Shown: positions 1-5,039 of the stretch, piece after piece
How the letters are laid out: every line of letters starts with the position of its first letter
How positions within the stretch are numbered: position 1 is the first letter of the stretch
Source of the DNA: JBDHTO01 sp039808665
GTDB lineage: Bacteria > Pseudomonadota > Alphaproteobacteria > Paracaedibacterales > JAKBAR01
DNA: 5,677 nucleotides
NCBI GenBank assembly: GCA_039808665.1
Contig: JBDHTO010000075.1
Location: 1 to 5,677, forward strand
Reading direction: 5' to 3'
Made by a program: the position numbers and the translations under genes
The notes under the pieces: generated by a model
Database searches by the model: none
What the model was told of the DNA's origin: nothing
The model's input: only the letters and a program-made list of their open reading frames with translations

Positions 1-696
1 AACCGCGAAGGGCTTTCATTAAACGAAGAGCTCATCAAACTTGCCTGTGAAATGACCCATGCTGTGGATTTGGATGATCTCTATGTGAATTTAGGGCAGG
101 GAGGATACACGGCCCGTGATGTTGCTCACAACCTTAAGCATCGACTGAAGCAACAGGCAGAAATCTTAGAGCAAAAAGAAGCAACGTTAAGGGGTGAAGA
201 AGTTGAAATTAAAACACCCAAGAAATCAAAAGACCCTAAAAAAGAAAAACAGCAAAATCTTTCGATTAAGGGATTAATCCCCGGTATGGCTCTTCATTAC
301 GCGGGATGCTGTCACCCTATCCCAGGAGATTATATTGTGGGGCTTGTGATTACAGGAAAGGGTGTGCACATCCACACAAAGGACTGTGATCAGGTTCACG
401 CTTTTCGTGATCCTGATCGAATATTAGACCTGGAGTGGAATGAGAAAGCGGAAAATGATGCCCGCTTTACAGCGCGCTTGTTTATTACTTTTGTCAATAA
501 AGCCGGTGCCCTTGCAACGATTACGACCATTATTTCGAAACAGGGTGGAAATATTGCGAACTTGAGAGTAAACCACCGTAGCAGTGAGTTTTGGGATATC
601 TTTATTGATGTTGAAGTCAGAGACCAAGATCATCTTCATTCTATTATTGCGGGGCTTCGTACCTCATCGATTATTTCATCGGCGGAGCGTGGATGA
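1..696 (+). CDS. rsh: RelA/SpoT-type (p)ppGpp synthetase/hydrolase, C-terminal part (5' end outside window)
   Basis: This is the C-terminal 231 residues of a long RSH protein, the enzyme family that makes and/or degrades the alarmone (p)ppGpp. The frame is open from base 1, so the ATG at 52 is internal, not the start. In order I see: an alpha-helical stretch (fragment residues about 1-50, with 'DLYVNLGQGGYTARDV') of the kind that follows the TGS domain; a Lys/Glu-rich linker (about 50-87); the conserved-cysteine/zinc-finger-like domain (GCCHPIPGD, with Cys103, Cys104 and later Cys129); and a C-terminal ACT domain (about 155-224, 'NKAGALATITTIISKQGGNIANL'). The HD hydrolase, synthetase and TGS domains would lie left of the window, so I cannot tell whether it is bifunctional. 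Alphaproteobacteria usually carry one bifunctional Rsh. The stop TGA shares bases with the acpS start (ATGA), which suggests translational coupling. Family assignment is firm; the choice of rsh, relA or spoT as symbol is not. Confidence 0.93.
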   Translation, partial: NREGLSLNEELIKLACEMTHAVDLDDLYVNLGQGGYTARDVAHNLKHRLKQQAEILEQKEATLRGEEVEIKTPKKSKDPKKEKQQNLSIKGLIPGMALHYAGCCHPIPGDYIVGLVITGKGVHIHTKDCDQVHAFRDPDRILDLEWNEKAENDARFTARLFITFVNKAGALATITTIISKQGGNIANLRVNHRSSEFWDIFIDVEVRDQDHLHSIIAGLRTSSIISSAERG

Positions 697-1133
697 TGAT
701 TTTGGGGATTGGCACAGATTTAGTGGACTGTCGGAGGCTGATTCCTTTTTTATCGGAAGCATTGCGGCACAGGTTTTTGAAAAAATTTCTGACAAATCGT
801 GAGATTGCCTATATCGAAGAAAAAGTAGGGGCTTTGCTGAAATTTAATGAAAAAAAATCGAAAGAAGAGCTTTTTGCCATTCAACTCGCCAAGTCATTCG
901 CAGCAAAAGAAGCCTTTTCCAAGGCACTGGGGACAGGATTTCAAAAGGGGATGTACCTCAAAGATATTGAAGTTTCCCGAGATTTTTTGGGAAAACCGTT
1001 TTTAGAAATCACTGGGAAAAGTTTAGAAATTCTCCAAGGGAAGGTGGATTTAGGTAAAAAAGTGCATCTTCATCTTTCACTTTCTGATGAATACCCCTAT
1101 GCTCAAGCACAAGTTATGATCGAAATTTGTTAG
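693..1133 (+). CDS. acpS: Holo-[acyl-carrier-protein] synthase (4'-phosphopantetheinyl transferase)
   Basis: AcpS moves 4'-phosphopantetheine from CoA to a serine of apo-ACP, making the active carrier for fatty acid and lipid synthesis in the cytoplasm. The N-terminal 'GIGTDLVD' supplies the Mg-binding Asp9. 'AKSFAAKEAFSKALGTGF' (66-83) supplies the second metal ligand, Glu73. The C-terminal 'HLSLSDEYPYAQAQVMIE' is the family's last strands. At 146 residues it is longer than the usual 120-135. The extra length is a Lys/Glu-rich stretch at about 45-62, just before the second motif; by my remembered comparison with E. coli AcpS it adds about 15 residues. Two adjacent ATGs (693, 696) are possible starts. 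GGAG at 684-687 sits 5 bases from the first and 8 from the second, so 696 has the better spacing, and it gives the typical N-terminus MILGIGTD. The gene overlaps the rsh stop by four bases. Confidence 0.95.
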   Translation: MMILGIGTDLVDCRRLIPFLSEALRHRFLKKFLTNREIAYIEEKVGALLKFNEKKSKEELFAIQLAKSFAAKEAFSKALGTGFQKGMYLKDIEVSRDFLGKPFLEITGKSLEILQGKVDLGKKVHLHLSLSDEYPYAQAQVMIEIC

Positions 1134-1135
1134 CC

Positions 1136-1141
1136 AAAGGA
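1136..1141 (+). promoter_or_regulatory. Ribosome binding site deciding the lepB start
   Basis: AAAGGA ends 9 bases before the ATG at 1151. The open frame reaches back to a TTG at 1127 that overlaps the acpS stop, but that TTG has no purine-rich site at a proper distance. The added residues would include none conserved in LepB. The ATG at 1151 is therefore preferred. Confidence 0.65.
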
Positions 1142-1150
1142 CATTTAGGT

Positions 1151-1939
1151 ATGGATGCGGAATTTAAAAGTAAAGCCAAGGACGAAGTGAAGGGGACGAT
1201 CGTTGCGATTTTGATCGCCCTTGTGATTCGTACATTTTTATTTCAGCCTTTTACGATCCCCTCTGGATCCATGTATCCAACTTTGATGATTGGTGATTTT
1301 CTCTTTGCCAGCAAGTACCCTTATGGATATAGCTCGAAGTCTTTTCTCCTGGGTATTCCCAATTTTCAGGGAAGGGTATTTGAAGTGGGCAAGCCAAAGG
1401 TTGGGGAGATTGTCATCTTTAATAACCCCAAACAAACGCATATGGATTTTATTAAACGTTGTGTAGGTGCTTCTGGTGACAAAGTTCAAATGCGCGGAGG
1501 TTACCTTTATATCAATGGGGTGAAGTCTGAGGTGGAGTATGTGGATATGTATTCCTACACAGACCAATATGGCCGCGTAGAAGTTGCGAAACGTTATATG
1601 GAAACCATGCCAAACGGTGTAAAGCATTATATCCTTAAGAAGTTCGATTTTGGCACGGGTTCCCATGACAACACAGAAGAGTTTGTCGTGCCCGAGGGGC
1701 ATTATTTCATGATGGGAGATAACCGTGATGGCTCCCAAGATAGTCGATTCCTGGACAAGGTTGGATATATACCATCCGCAAGCATTATTGGACGTGCAGA
1801 GCTTCTCTTCTTTTCAACAGAGGCAAAGCTTTATAAGCACGCAGAGTCAAAGTGGTATGATATTTCTGATATGCAGTTTGATCCTGTGTCCTGGTTCACA
1901 GGGCTACGCTTTAATCGCTTCTTCCAAATTATTCGCTAA
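1151..1939 (+). CDS. lepB: Signal peptidase I (leader peptidase, S26 family)
   Basis: LepB is the inner-membrane serine protease that removes signal peptides from proteins exported by Sec or Tat; its active site faces the periplasm. The 262-residue protein starts with a short charged N-terminus, then one hydrophobic segment (about 15-31, 'TIVAILIALVI') that should be the membrane anchor. The catalytic dyad is visible: Ser40 in 'IPSGSMYPTL' and the general base Lys102 in 'FIKRCVGASGDKV'. The C-terminal box 'GDNRDGSQDSR' (189-199) is also intact. 'SKYPYGYS' (54-61) and the single anchor resemble alphaproteobacterial rather than enterobacterial LepB, which has two anchors. The start at 1151 is chosen for its ribosome binding site; a TTG at 1127 would add eight residues. 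It lies 17 bases after acpS and 27 before ettA, consistent with one operon. In many alphaproteobacteria rnc and era come next; here they do not. Confidence 0.95.
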   Translation: MDAEFKSKAKDEVKGTIVAILIALVIRTFLFQPFTIPSGSMYPTLMIGDFLFASKYPYGYSSKSFLLGIPNFQGRVFEVGKPKVGEIVIFNNPKQTHMDFIKRCVGASGDKVQMRGGYLYINGVKSEVEYVDMYSYTDQYGRVEVAKRYMETMPNGVKHYILKKFDFGTGSHDNTEEFVVPEGHYFMMGDNRDGSQDSRFLDKVGYIPSASIIGRAELLFFSTEAKLYKHAESKWYDISDMQFDPVSWFTGLRFNRFFQIIR

Positions 1940-1966
1940 ATATAAAAACACGAAAGAAAAATACCT

Positions 1967-3643
1967 ATGGCAAGCTATCAATACTCCTATGTGATTAAAG
2001 GTTTGGGCAAGACTTATCCCGGTGGAAAAACCGTTTTTAAGGATATCTGGCTCTCCTTTATCCCGGGCGCCAAAATCGGTGTGATTGGACCCAATGGTGC
2101 GGGTAAATCAACACTACTGAAAGTCATGGCGGGTGTTGAAAAGGAATTCATTGGAGAGGCCTGGGCTGCGGAGGGGATAAAGATAGGCTATCTCGCCCAA
2201 GAACCAGAGCTTGATACAACCCTCTCTGTTTTGGATAACGTGATGGAAGGTGTGCGTGAAACGAAGCAATTGCTTGCTGACTTTGATGCACTCAACGCAC
2301 GCTTTGCCGAAGAAATGAGCGACGATGAAATGAATGATTTGCTTGCCAAGCAAGCGGATATGCAAGAAAGAATCGAAGCTTGCGATGCTTGGGATCTGGA
2401 TCGAAAAGTTGCGATTGCGATGGATGCACTTCGTTGTCCTGCGGGAGATGCAGATATCTCCAAGCTTTCAGGAGGAGAGAAACGTCGTATTGCTTTGTGC
2501 CGTCTTCTTCTCTCGCAACCGGATATTCTTCTCCTTGATGAGCCAACAAACCATTTGGATGCAGAATCCGTGGCTTGGTTAGAGCGTTATCTTCAAGATT
2601 ATAGGGGGACAGTCGTTCTTATTACCCACGATCGCTATTTCCTTGATAATGTGGTGGGATGGATTTTGGAGCTTGATCGCGGCGAAGGCTATCCTTTTGA
2701 AGGGAATTACAGTTCATGGCTTGAGCAAAAACAAAAACGTCTTGAACTTGAACAGAAACAAGAATCCAATCGACAAAAACAACTTGCCAGTGAACTTGAG
2801 TGGATTCGTCAATCACCCAAAGCACGCCAAAGCAAAAGCAAGGCGCGTATTGCTTCCTATGAGGAGCTTCTCAGCCGTTCCTATGATAAGGGTGTGGGAG
2901 ATGGTCAGATCTTTATTCCACCAGGAGAAAGACTTGGTGAAAATGTGATTGAAGCAAAAGGAGTTTCCAAAGGGTTTGGTGATACTCTCTTGATTGATGA
3001 TCTGAATTTCCGCTTGCCTAAAGGTGGTATTATTGGTGTGATTGGTCCCAACGGTGCGGGTAAATCGACACTCTTTAAGATGATTACAGGCGTTGAAAAA
3101 CCAGATCAAGGTGAGCTTAACGTCGGTGAAAGCGTTGTTCTTGGCTTTGTTGATCAATCGAGAGAGAGCTTGGACGACAAAAAGACCGTATGGCAAGAAA
3201 TTAGCAATGGTCTTGATATGATTCAGCTGGGTAAACGCGAGGTTTCAAGCCGCGCCTACTGCTCTTGGTTTAACTTCAAGGGATCGGATCAACAAAAATT
3301 TGTGACTCAACTTTCTGGTGGTGAGCGTAACCGCGTCCATCTTGCAAAAATTCTTAAATCGGGTGCGAACGTTTTACTTCTTGACGAACCGACAAACGAC
3401 TTGGATGTGGAAACACTTCGTTCTCTCGAGGAAGCTCTTGTGGATTTTGCCGGGTGCGCCATTGTTGTTTCCCATGATCGTTTCTTTTTAGATCGTATTG
3501 CGACACATATTCTTGCGTTCGAAGGGGATAGCCACGTGGAGTGGTTTGAAGGAAACTTTCAGGCCTATGAAGAAGACAAACGCAGGCGCCTTGGGGATGT
3601 GGAACCAAAACCCATTAAGTATAAGCCACTGATGCGTGCCTAA
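1967..3643 (+). CDS. ettA: Energy-dependent translational throttle protein EttA (ABC-F ATPase)
   Basis: EttA is a soluble ABC-F protein that, in E. coli, binds the ribosomal E site and gates the first peptide bond according to the ATP/ADP ratio. Both nucleotide-binding domains are complete. Domain 1 has Walker A GPNGAGKST (41-49), signature LSGGEKRR (167-174), Walker B LLLDEPTNHLD (188-198, catalytic Glu192) and switch His221. Domain 2 has Walker A (360-368), signature LSGGERNR (449-456), Walker B LLLDEPTNDLD (470-480, catalytic Glu474) and His503. An acidic arm insertion lies at roughly 90-140. The Lys/Gln/Glu-rich linker that contacts P-site tRNA is at about 251-301. Length (558 against about 555 in E. 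coli) and collinear phrases such as 'HLDAESVAWLER', 'GNYSSWLEQK' and 'RIATHIL' point to EttA rather than Uup or another ABC-F member. There are no membrane segments. It follows lepB by 27 bases with only a weak purine-rich site (GAAAGAAAA) upstream, and is followed at once by a probable terminator. Confidence 0.96.
   Translation: MASYQYSYVIKGLGKTYPGGKTVFKDIWLSFIPGAKIGVIGPNGAGKSTLLKVMAGVEKEFIGEAWAAEGIKIGYLAQEPELDTTLSVLDNVMEGVRETKQLLADFDALNARFAEEMSDDEMNDLLAKQADMQERIEACDAWDLDRKVAIAMDALRCPAGDADISKLSGGEKRRIALCRLLLSQPDILLLDEPTNHLDAESVAWLERYLQDYRGTVVLITHDRYFLDNVVGWILELDRGEGYPFEGNYSSWLEQKQKRLELEQKQESNRQKQLASELEWIRQSPKARQSKSKARIASYEELLSRSYDKGVGDGQIFIPPGERLGENVIEAKGVSKGFGDTLLIDDLNFRLPKGGIIGVIGPNGAGKSTLFKMITGVEKPDQGELNVGESVVLGFVDQSRESLDDKKTVWQEISNGLDMIQLGKREVSSRAYCSWFNFKGSDQQKFVTQLSGGERNRVHLAKILKSGANVLLLDEPTNDLDVETLRSLEEALVDFAGCAIVVSHDRFFLDRIATHILAFEGDSHVEWFEGNFQAYEEDKRRRLGDVEPKPIKYKPLMRA
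2078..2115 (+). repeat. Internal direct repeat in ettA, copy 1 (first Walker A)
   Basis: This 38-base stretch matches 3035-3072 at 35 of 38 positions. The three differences are all third-codon changes (GGA/GGT, AAT/AAC, TCA/TCG). It encodes the first ATP-binding P-loop. Protein conservation explains most of the match, but the synonymous identity is high. Confidence 0.8.
3035..3072 (+). repeat. Internal direct repeat in ettA, copy 2 (second Walker A)
   Basis: Second copy of the 38-base P-loop repeat, 957 bases downstream of the first. The offset is a multiple of three, so recombination between the copies would leave a single-domain, in-frame ABC protein. Confidence 0.8.
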
Positions 3644-3677
3644 AAGGCTTCTGTTTTAACGGAACCTTAATCTTTTT
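3644..3677 (+). terminator. Probable intrinsic terminator after ettA
   Basis: Starting at the first base after the ettA stop, AAGG-(C bulge)-TTCTG pairs with CGGAA-CCTT around the six-base loop TTTTAA. This gives nine pairs including one G-T. Two bases after the stem comes TCTTTTT (3671-3677). The stem is not GC-rich, so termination may be partial. The position suits the end of an rsh-acpS-lepB-ettA transcript. Confidence 0.6.
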
Positions 3678-3704
3678 GAGCCATACTGAAAGTAAGGATG
3701 GCTT
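3678..3704 (+). other. Small inverted repeat in the yqgE leader
   Basis: AGCCAT (3679-3684) can pair with ATGGCT (3698-3703), extended by one G-T pair outside and, beyond a mismatch, two pairs inside. It lies between the ettA terminator and the yqgE start and has no clear T tract after it. It could be an mRNA leader hairpin or a protein-binding dyad, or chance. I found no convincing -35/-10 pair for yqgE in this gap. Confidence 0.3.
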
Positions 3705-3718
3705 GAAGAAATTTTGAC

Positions 3719-4324
3719 ATGACCTCAGTAAAAAAGCCCAGTCATAGTGGTCGCAATCAAAGCTTTACCAGTGGTTACTTAACGGGGCAAGTTTTGGTAT
3801 CGACTCCCGCCATGACCGATACGCGTTTTTTTCAAAGCGTTGTCTATGTTTGCGGGCATGATGACAATGGGGCCATGGGATTTATTATCAACAAACCTTT
3901 GCCGAGTATTTTATTTAGCGACCTTTTGAATCAGCTGAATATCAATCACCCCGTGCATTTGACGGAGCTTCCCATCTATTATGGTGGTCCTGTGGAAATC
4001 GGAAGGGGATTTGTTCTTCACAGTCCCGATTATACCCATTCCGCAACGGTAGGTATTAATCAGGATTTTTCCATTACAGCCACACTTGAAATCCTAAGAG
4101 ATATTGCTCATAACCAAGGTCCCCATCAGTGTGCGTTGATGCTGGGGTATACAGGATGGTCGAGCGGCCAGCTTGAGGAGGAACTTCAGGAGAATCAATG
4201 GGTTGTCCTTAGCGGGGAAAAGGAATTTGTTTTTGACTCCCCTCCTGAGAATATGTGGATGGAAGCTTATGACCAGCTTGGAATTAACCCGGGGCATATG
4301 TCCATTGACAGCGGTCACGCGTGA
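3719..4324 (+). CDS. yqgE: YqgE/AlgH family protein (UPF0301, DUF179)
   Basis: This is a conserved cytoplasmic protein of about 190-200 residues whose biochemical role is not settled. The name AlgH comes from an alginate regulation phenotype in Pseudomonas. Family landmarks are present: 'YLTGQVLVSTPAMTDTRF' (20-37), 'GAMGFIINKP' (51-60), 'YYGGPVEIGRGFVLH' (87-101) and 'GYTGWSSGQLEEEL' (143-156). The family core begins at about residue 20, so the first 19 residues, rich in Ser, Lys and polar residues, are an extension. I see no membrane segment or signal peptide in it. The ATG at 3719 is the only good start I see ahead of the core; a purine-rich GAAGAAA lies upstream. It follows a probable terminator and so is probably transcribed separately from ettA. 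It converges on the tRNA gene to its right. Family call is firm; function is unknown. Confidence 0.93.
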   Translation: MTSVKKPSHSGRNQSFTSGYLTGQVLVSTPAMTDTRFFQSVVYVCGHDDNGAMGFIINKPLPSILFSDLLNQLNINHPVHLTELPIYYGGPVEIGRGFVLHSPDYTHSATVGINQDFSITATLEILRDIAHNQGPHQCALMLGYTGWSSGQLEEELQENQWVVLSGEKEFVFDSPPENMWMEAYDQLGINPGHMSIDSGHA

Positions 4325-4329
4325 CTTTC

Positions 4330-4347
4330 CTCTGAATAACTCAAGAG
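4330..4347 (+). other. Weak hairpin between yqgE and the tRNA gene
   Basis: CTCTGA (4330-4335) can pair with TCAAGAG (4341-4347) with one bulged A and a five-base loop. It is followed by AATTTGATT on the + strand, only a poor T tract. It could help end yqgE transcription 6 bases after the stop, but the stem is short and AT-rich. Confidence 0.25.
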
Positions 4348-4372
4348 AATTTGATTGGATTAATAAGGGAAA

Positions 4373-4447
4373 TGGTGCCGTCGGAGAGGATTGAACTCTC
4401 GACCTCACCCTTACCAAGGGTGTGCACTACCACTGTGCTACGACGGC
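4373..4447 (-). tRNA. tRNA-Thr (anticodon GGT)
   Basis: The reverse strand folds into a complete 75-base cloverleaf. Acceptor arms are GCCGTCG and CGACGGC (seven perfect pairs). The D arm is GCAC/GTGC with loop AGTGGTA. The anticodon arm is CACCC/GGGTG with loop TTGGTAA. The variable loop is AGGTC, and the T arm is GAGAG/CTCTC with loop TTCAATC. The anticodon GGT (complement of + strand 4413-4415) reads the threonine codon ACC and, by wobble, ACT. The discriminator base is A and the CCA end is encoded in the gene (4373-4375). It lies convergent to yqgE and divergent from the small ORF at 4512. A probable promoter sits just upstream of its 5' end. Confidence 0.96.
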
Positions 4448-4451
4448 AATC

Positions 4452-4481
4452 TTGACGTCCACACTATGCCATAGGTATAGT
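4452..4481 (+). promoter_or_regulatory. Probable sigma70-type promoter, rightward
   Basis: TTGACG (4452-4457) and TATAGT (4476-4481) each match the consensus at five of six bases and are 18 bases apart. The start point would be near 4488, giving a leader of about 24 bases to the 55-codon ORF at 4512. It overlaps the leftward tRNA promoter. Confidence 0.55.
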
Positions 4482-4491
4482 TTCCCATCAA
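4463..4491 (-). promoter_or_regulatory. Probable promoter of the tRNA-Thr gene, leftward
   Basis: On the reverse strand TTGATG (4486-4491) and CATAGT (4463-4468) are 17 bases apart and each match consensus at four of six bases. The predicted start near 4456 is about nine bases before the mature tRNA 5' end, a normal spacing for tRNA genes. Its -10 box is one arm of a dyad whose other arm is the rightward -10 box. Confidence 0.5.
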
Positions 4492-4511
4492 AGAAAAAAT
4501 GATATATTTCT

Positions 4512-4679
4512 ATGGCAACACAAACAAATCAAGACGCTCTTGCAAAAGCTCTTCGGGAAAATCTCTTAAAGCGCAAGGAAAAGAAGCGCGCAGTGCAGCA
4601 GGAGAAAATAGAGGAAGAAGATCCTTTTACCTCCGAGAAAAAAGATCCATCTACCTCTTCACAGGAAGAGAAGGCATAA
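4512..4679 (+). CDS. Small, highly charged protein of unknown function (55 aa)
   Basis: I do not recognise this gene. The frame ATG 4512 to TAA 4677-4679 encodes 55 residues. The N-terminal half is Ala/Leu/Lys/Arg-rich ('ALAKALRENLLKRKEKKR', 9-26), with spacing that would suit a short amphipathic helix or coiled coil. The C-terminal half is rich in Glu, Lys, Ser and Pro and looks disordered. There is no signal peptide, membrane segment or cysteine. Reasons to think it real: a good promoter about 24 bases upstream, a composition typical of small soluble proteins, and a hairpin beginning right after its stop. Against it: no clear Shine-Dalgarno site, and a competing frame from ATG 4499 (71 residues, to 4714) covers the same bases. 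That frame's product looks much less protein-like (many Ser, Arg and Gly residues, no regular pattern). 'ALRENLxRRK'-like segments occur, as I recall, in small alphaproteobacterial hypothetical proteins, but this is unverified. Confidence 0.6.
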   Translation: MATQTNQDALAKALRENLLKRKEKKRAVQQEKIEEEDPFTSEKKDPSTSSQEEKA

Positions 4680-4727
4680 AGAATCCCCTTGTGGTAGAGA
4701 GAGGGAATATCTGATGATGGGGATTCT
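4680..4727 (+). other. Nine-base-pair stem with 30-base loop after the small ORF
   Basis: AGAATCCCC (4680-4688) is a perfect inverted complement of GGGGATTCT (4719-4727). The stem begins immediately after the small ORF stop. The 30-base loop contains GAGGG (4701-4705), which could compete for the same CCCTT (4686-4690) in a shorter alternative stem. No T tract follows on either strand, so it is not a classic terminator. A 3'-end protective or processing structure is possible. Confidence 0.45.
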
Positions 4728-4751
4728 CTTAGCATAAAGATGATAAGCTCC

Positions 4752-4780
4752 TTGCAATTTACCCGTGAATTCGCTATATG
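4752..4780 (+). promoter_or_regulatory. Probable promoter of rpmF-plsX
   Basis: TTGCAA (4752-4757) and TATATG (4775-4780) are 17 bases apart, each matching the sigma70 consensus at four of six bases. Transcription would start near 4787, leaving a leader of about 37 AT-rich bases before rpmF. Read-through from the promoter at 4452-4481 could also feed these genes. Confidence 0.4.
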
Positions 4781-4823
4781 TATCCCAAGTTTCAAAATTT
4801 ATTAGTCTTTTTGAGAGAATATT

Positions 4824-5021
4824 ATGGCCGTTCCAAAGAAAAAAACATCTCAATCACGCAAAGGTATGCGTCGTTCACACCATGCGCTCAAGGTAACAGG
4901 ATCTGGTGAGTGTTCAAATTGTGGTGCACGTAAGTTGCCGCACCACATTTGTGACTCCTGTGGTCATTACAAGGGTCGTCAGGTTTTTGCAAAAGCAGAA
5001 GCCGAAGCGGTTGCTGAGTAA
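4824..5021 (+). CDS. rpmF: Large ribosomal subunit protein bL32
   Basis: L32 is a small basic protein of the 50S subunit. The N-terminal signature 'MAVPKKKTSQSRKGMRRSHHAL' region is typical. A zinc ribbon follows with Cys30-x2-Cys33 and Cys43-x2-Cys46, plus 'LPHHICDSCGHYKGRQVF'. All four cysteines are kept, so this is the zinc-binding (C+) form. Many alphaproteobacteria, including rickettsiae as I recall them, carry a cysteine-free form. The 65-residue length is normal, with an Ala/Glu-rich tail of about ten residues. The start is supported by GAGAG (4813-4817), six bases from the ATG. plsX follows after 18 bases, the usual rpmF-plsX arrangement. The yceD/DUF177 gene often found upstream of rpmF is not here. 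Confidence 0.97.
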   Translation: MAVPKKKTSQSRKGMRRSHHALKVTGSGECSNCGARKLPHHICDSCGHYKGRQVFAKAEAEAVAE

Positions 5022-5039
5022 ATAAGGTCGTCGCCTCCC

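Noticed and set aside
52..54. ATG at 52 as the start of a free-standing ACT-domain protein
   Set aside because: The same frame is open to base 1, and the upstream residues continue the RSH helical region. The gene is truncated by the window edge, not by a real start.
1127..1150. Earlier TTG start for lepB
   Set aside because: It overlaps the acpS stop and lacks a properly spaced ribosome binding site, while the ATG at 1151 has AAAGGA nine bases upstream.
1238..1738. 166-codon open frame on the - strand inside lepB
   Set aside because: It lies wholly antisense to a strongly recognised gene, and its product resembles no family I know. It is a shadow of the lepB codon pattern.
2813..3196. 127-codon open frame on the - strand inside ettA
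   Set aside because: Antisense to a continuous, fully conserved ABC-F coding region; no recognisable motif.
3698..3706. Two-codon ATG-GCT-TGA mini-ORF in the yqgE leader
   Set aside because: No ribosome binding site at a suitable distance, and a nine-base ORF arises easily by chance. The ATG lies in an arm of the small inverted repeat.
4373..4447. tRNA 3' end as a phage or island attachment site
   Set aside because: No integrase, no second copy of the tRNA end in the window, and the flanking genes are core housekeeping genes.
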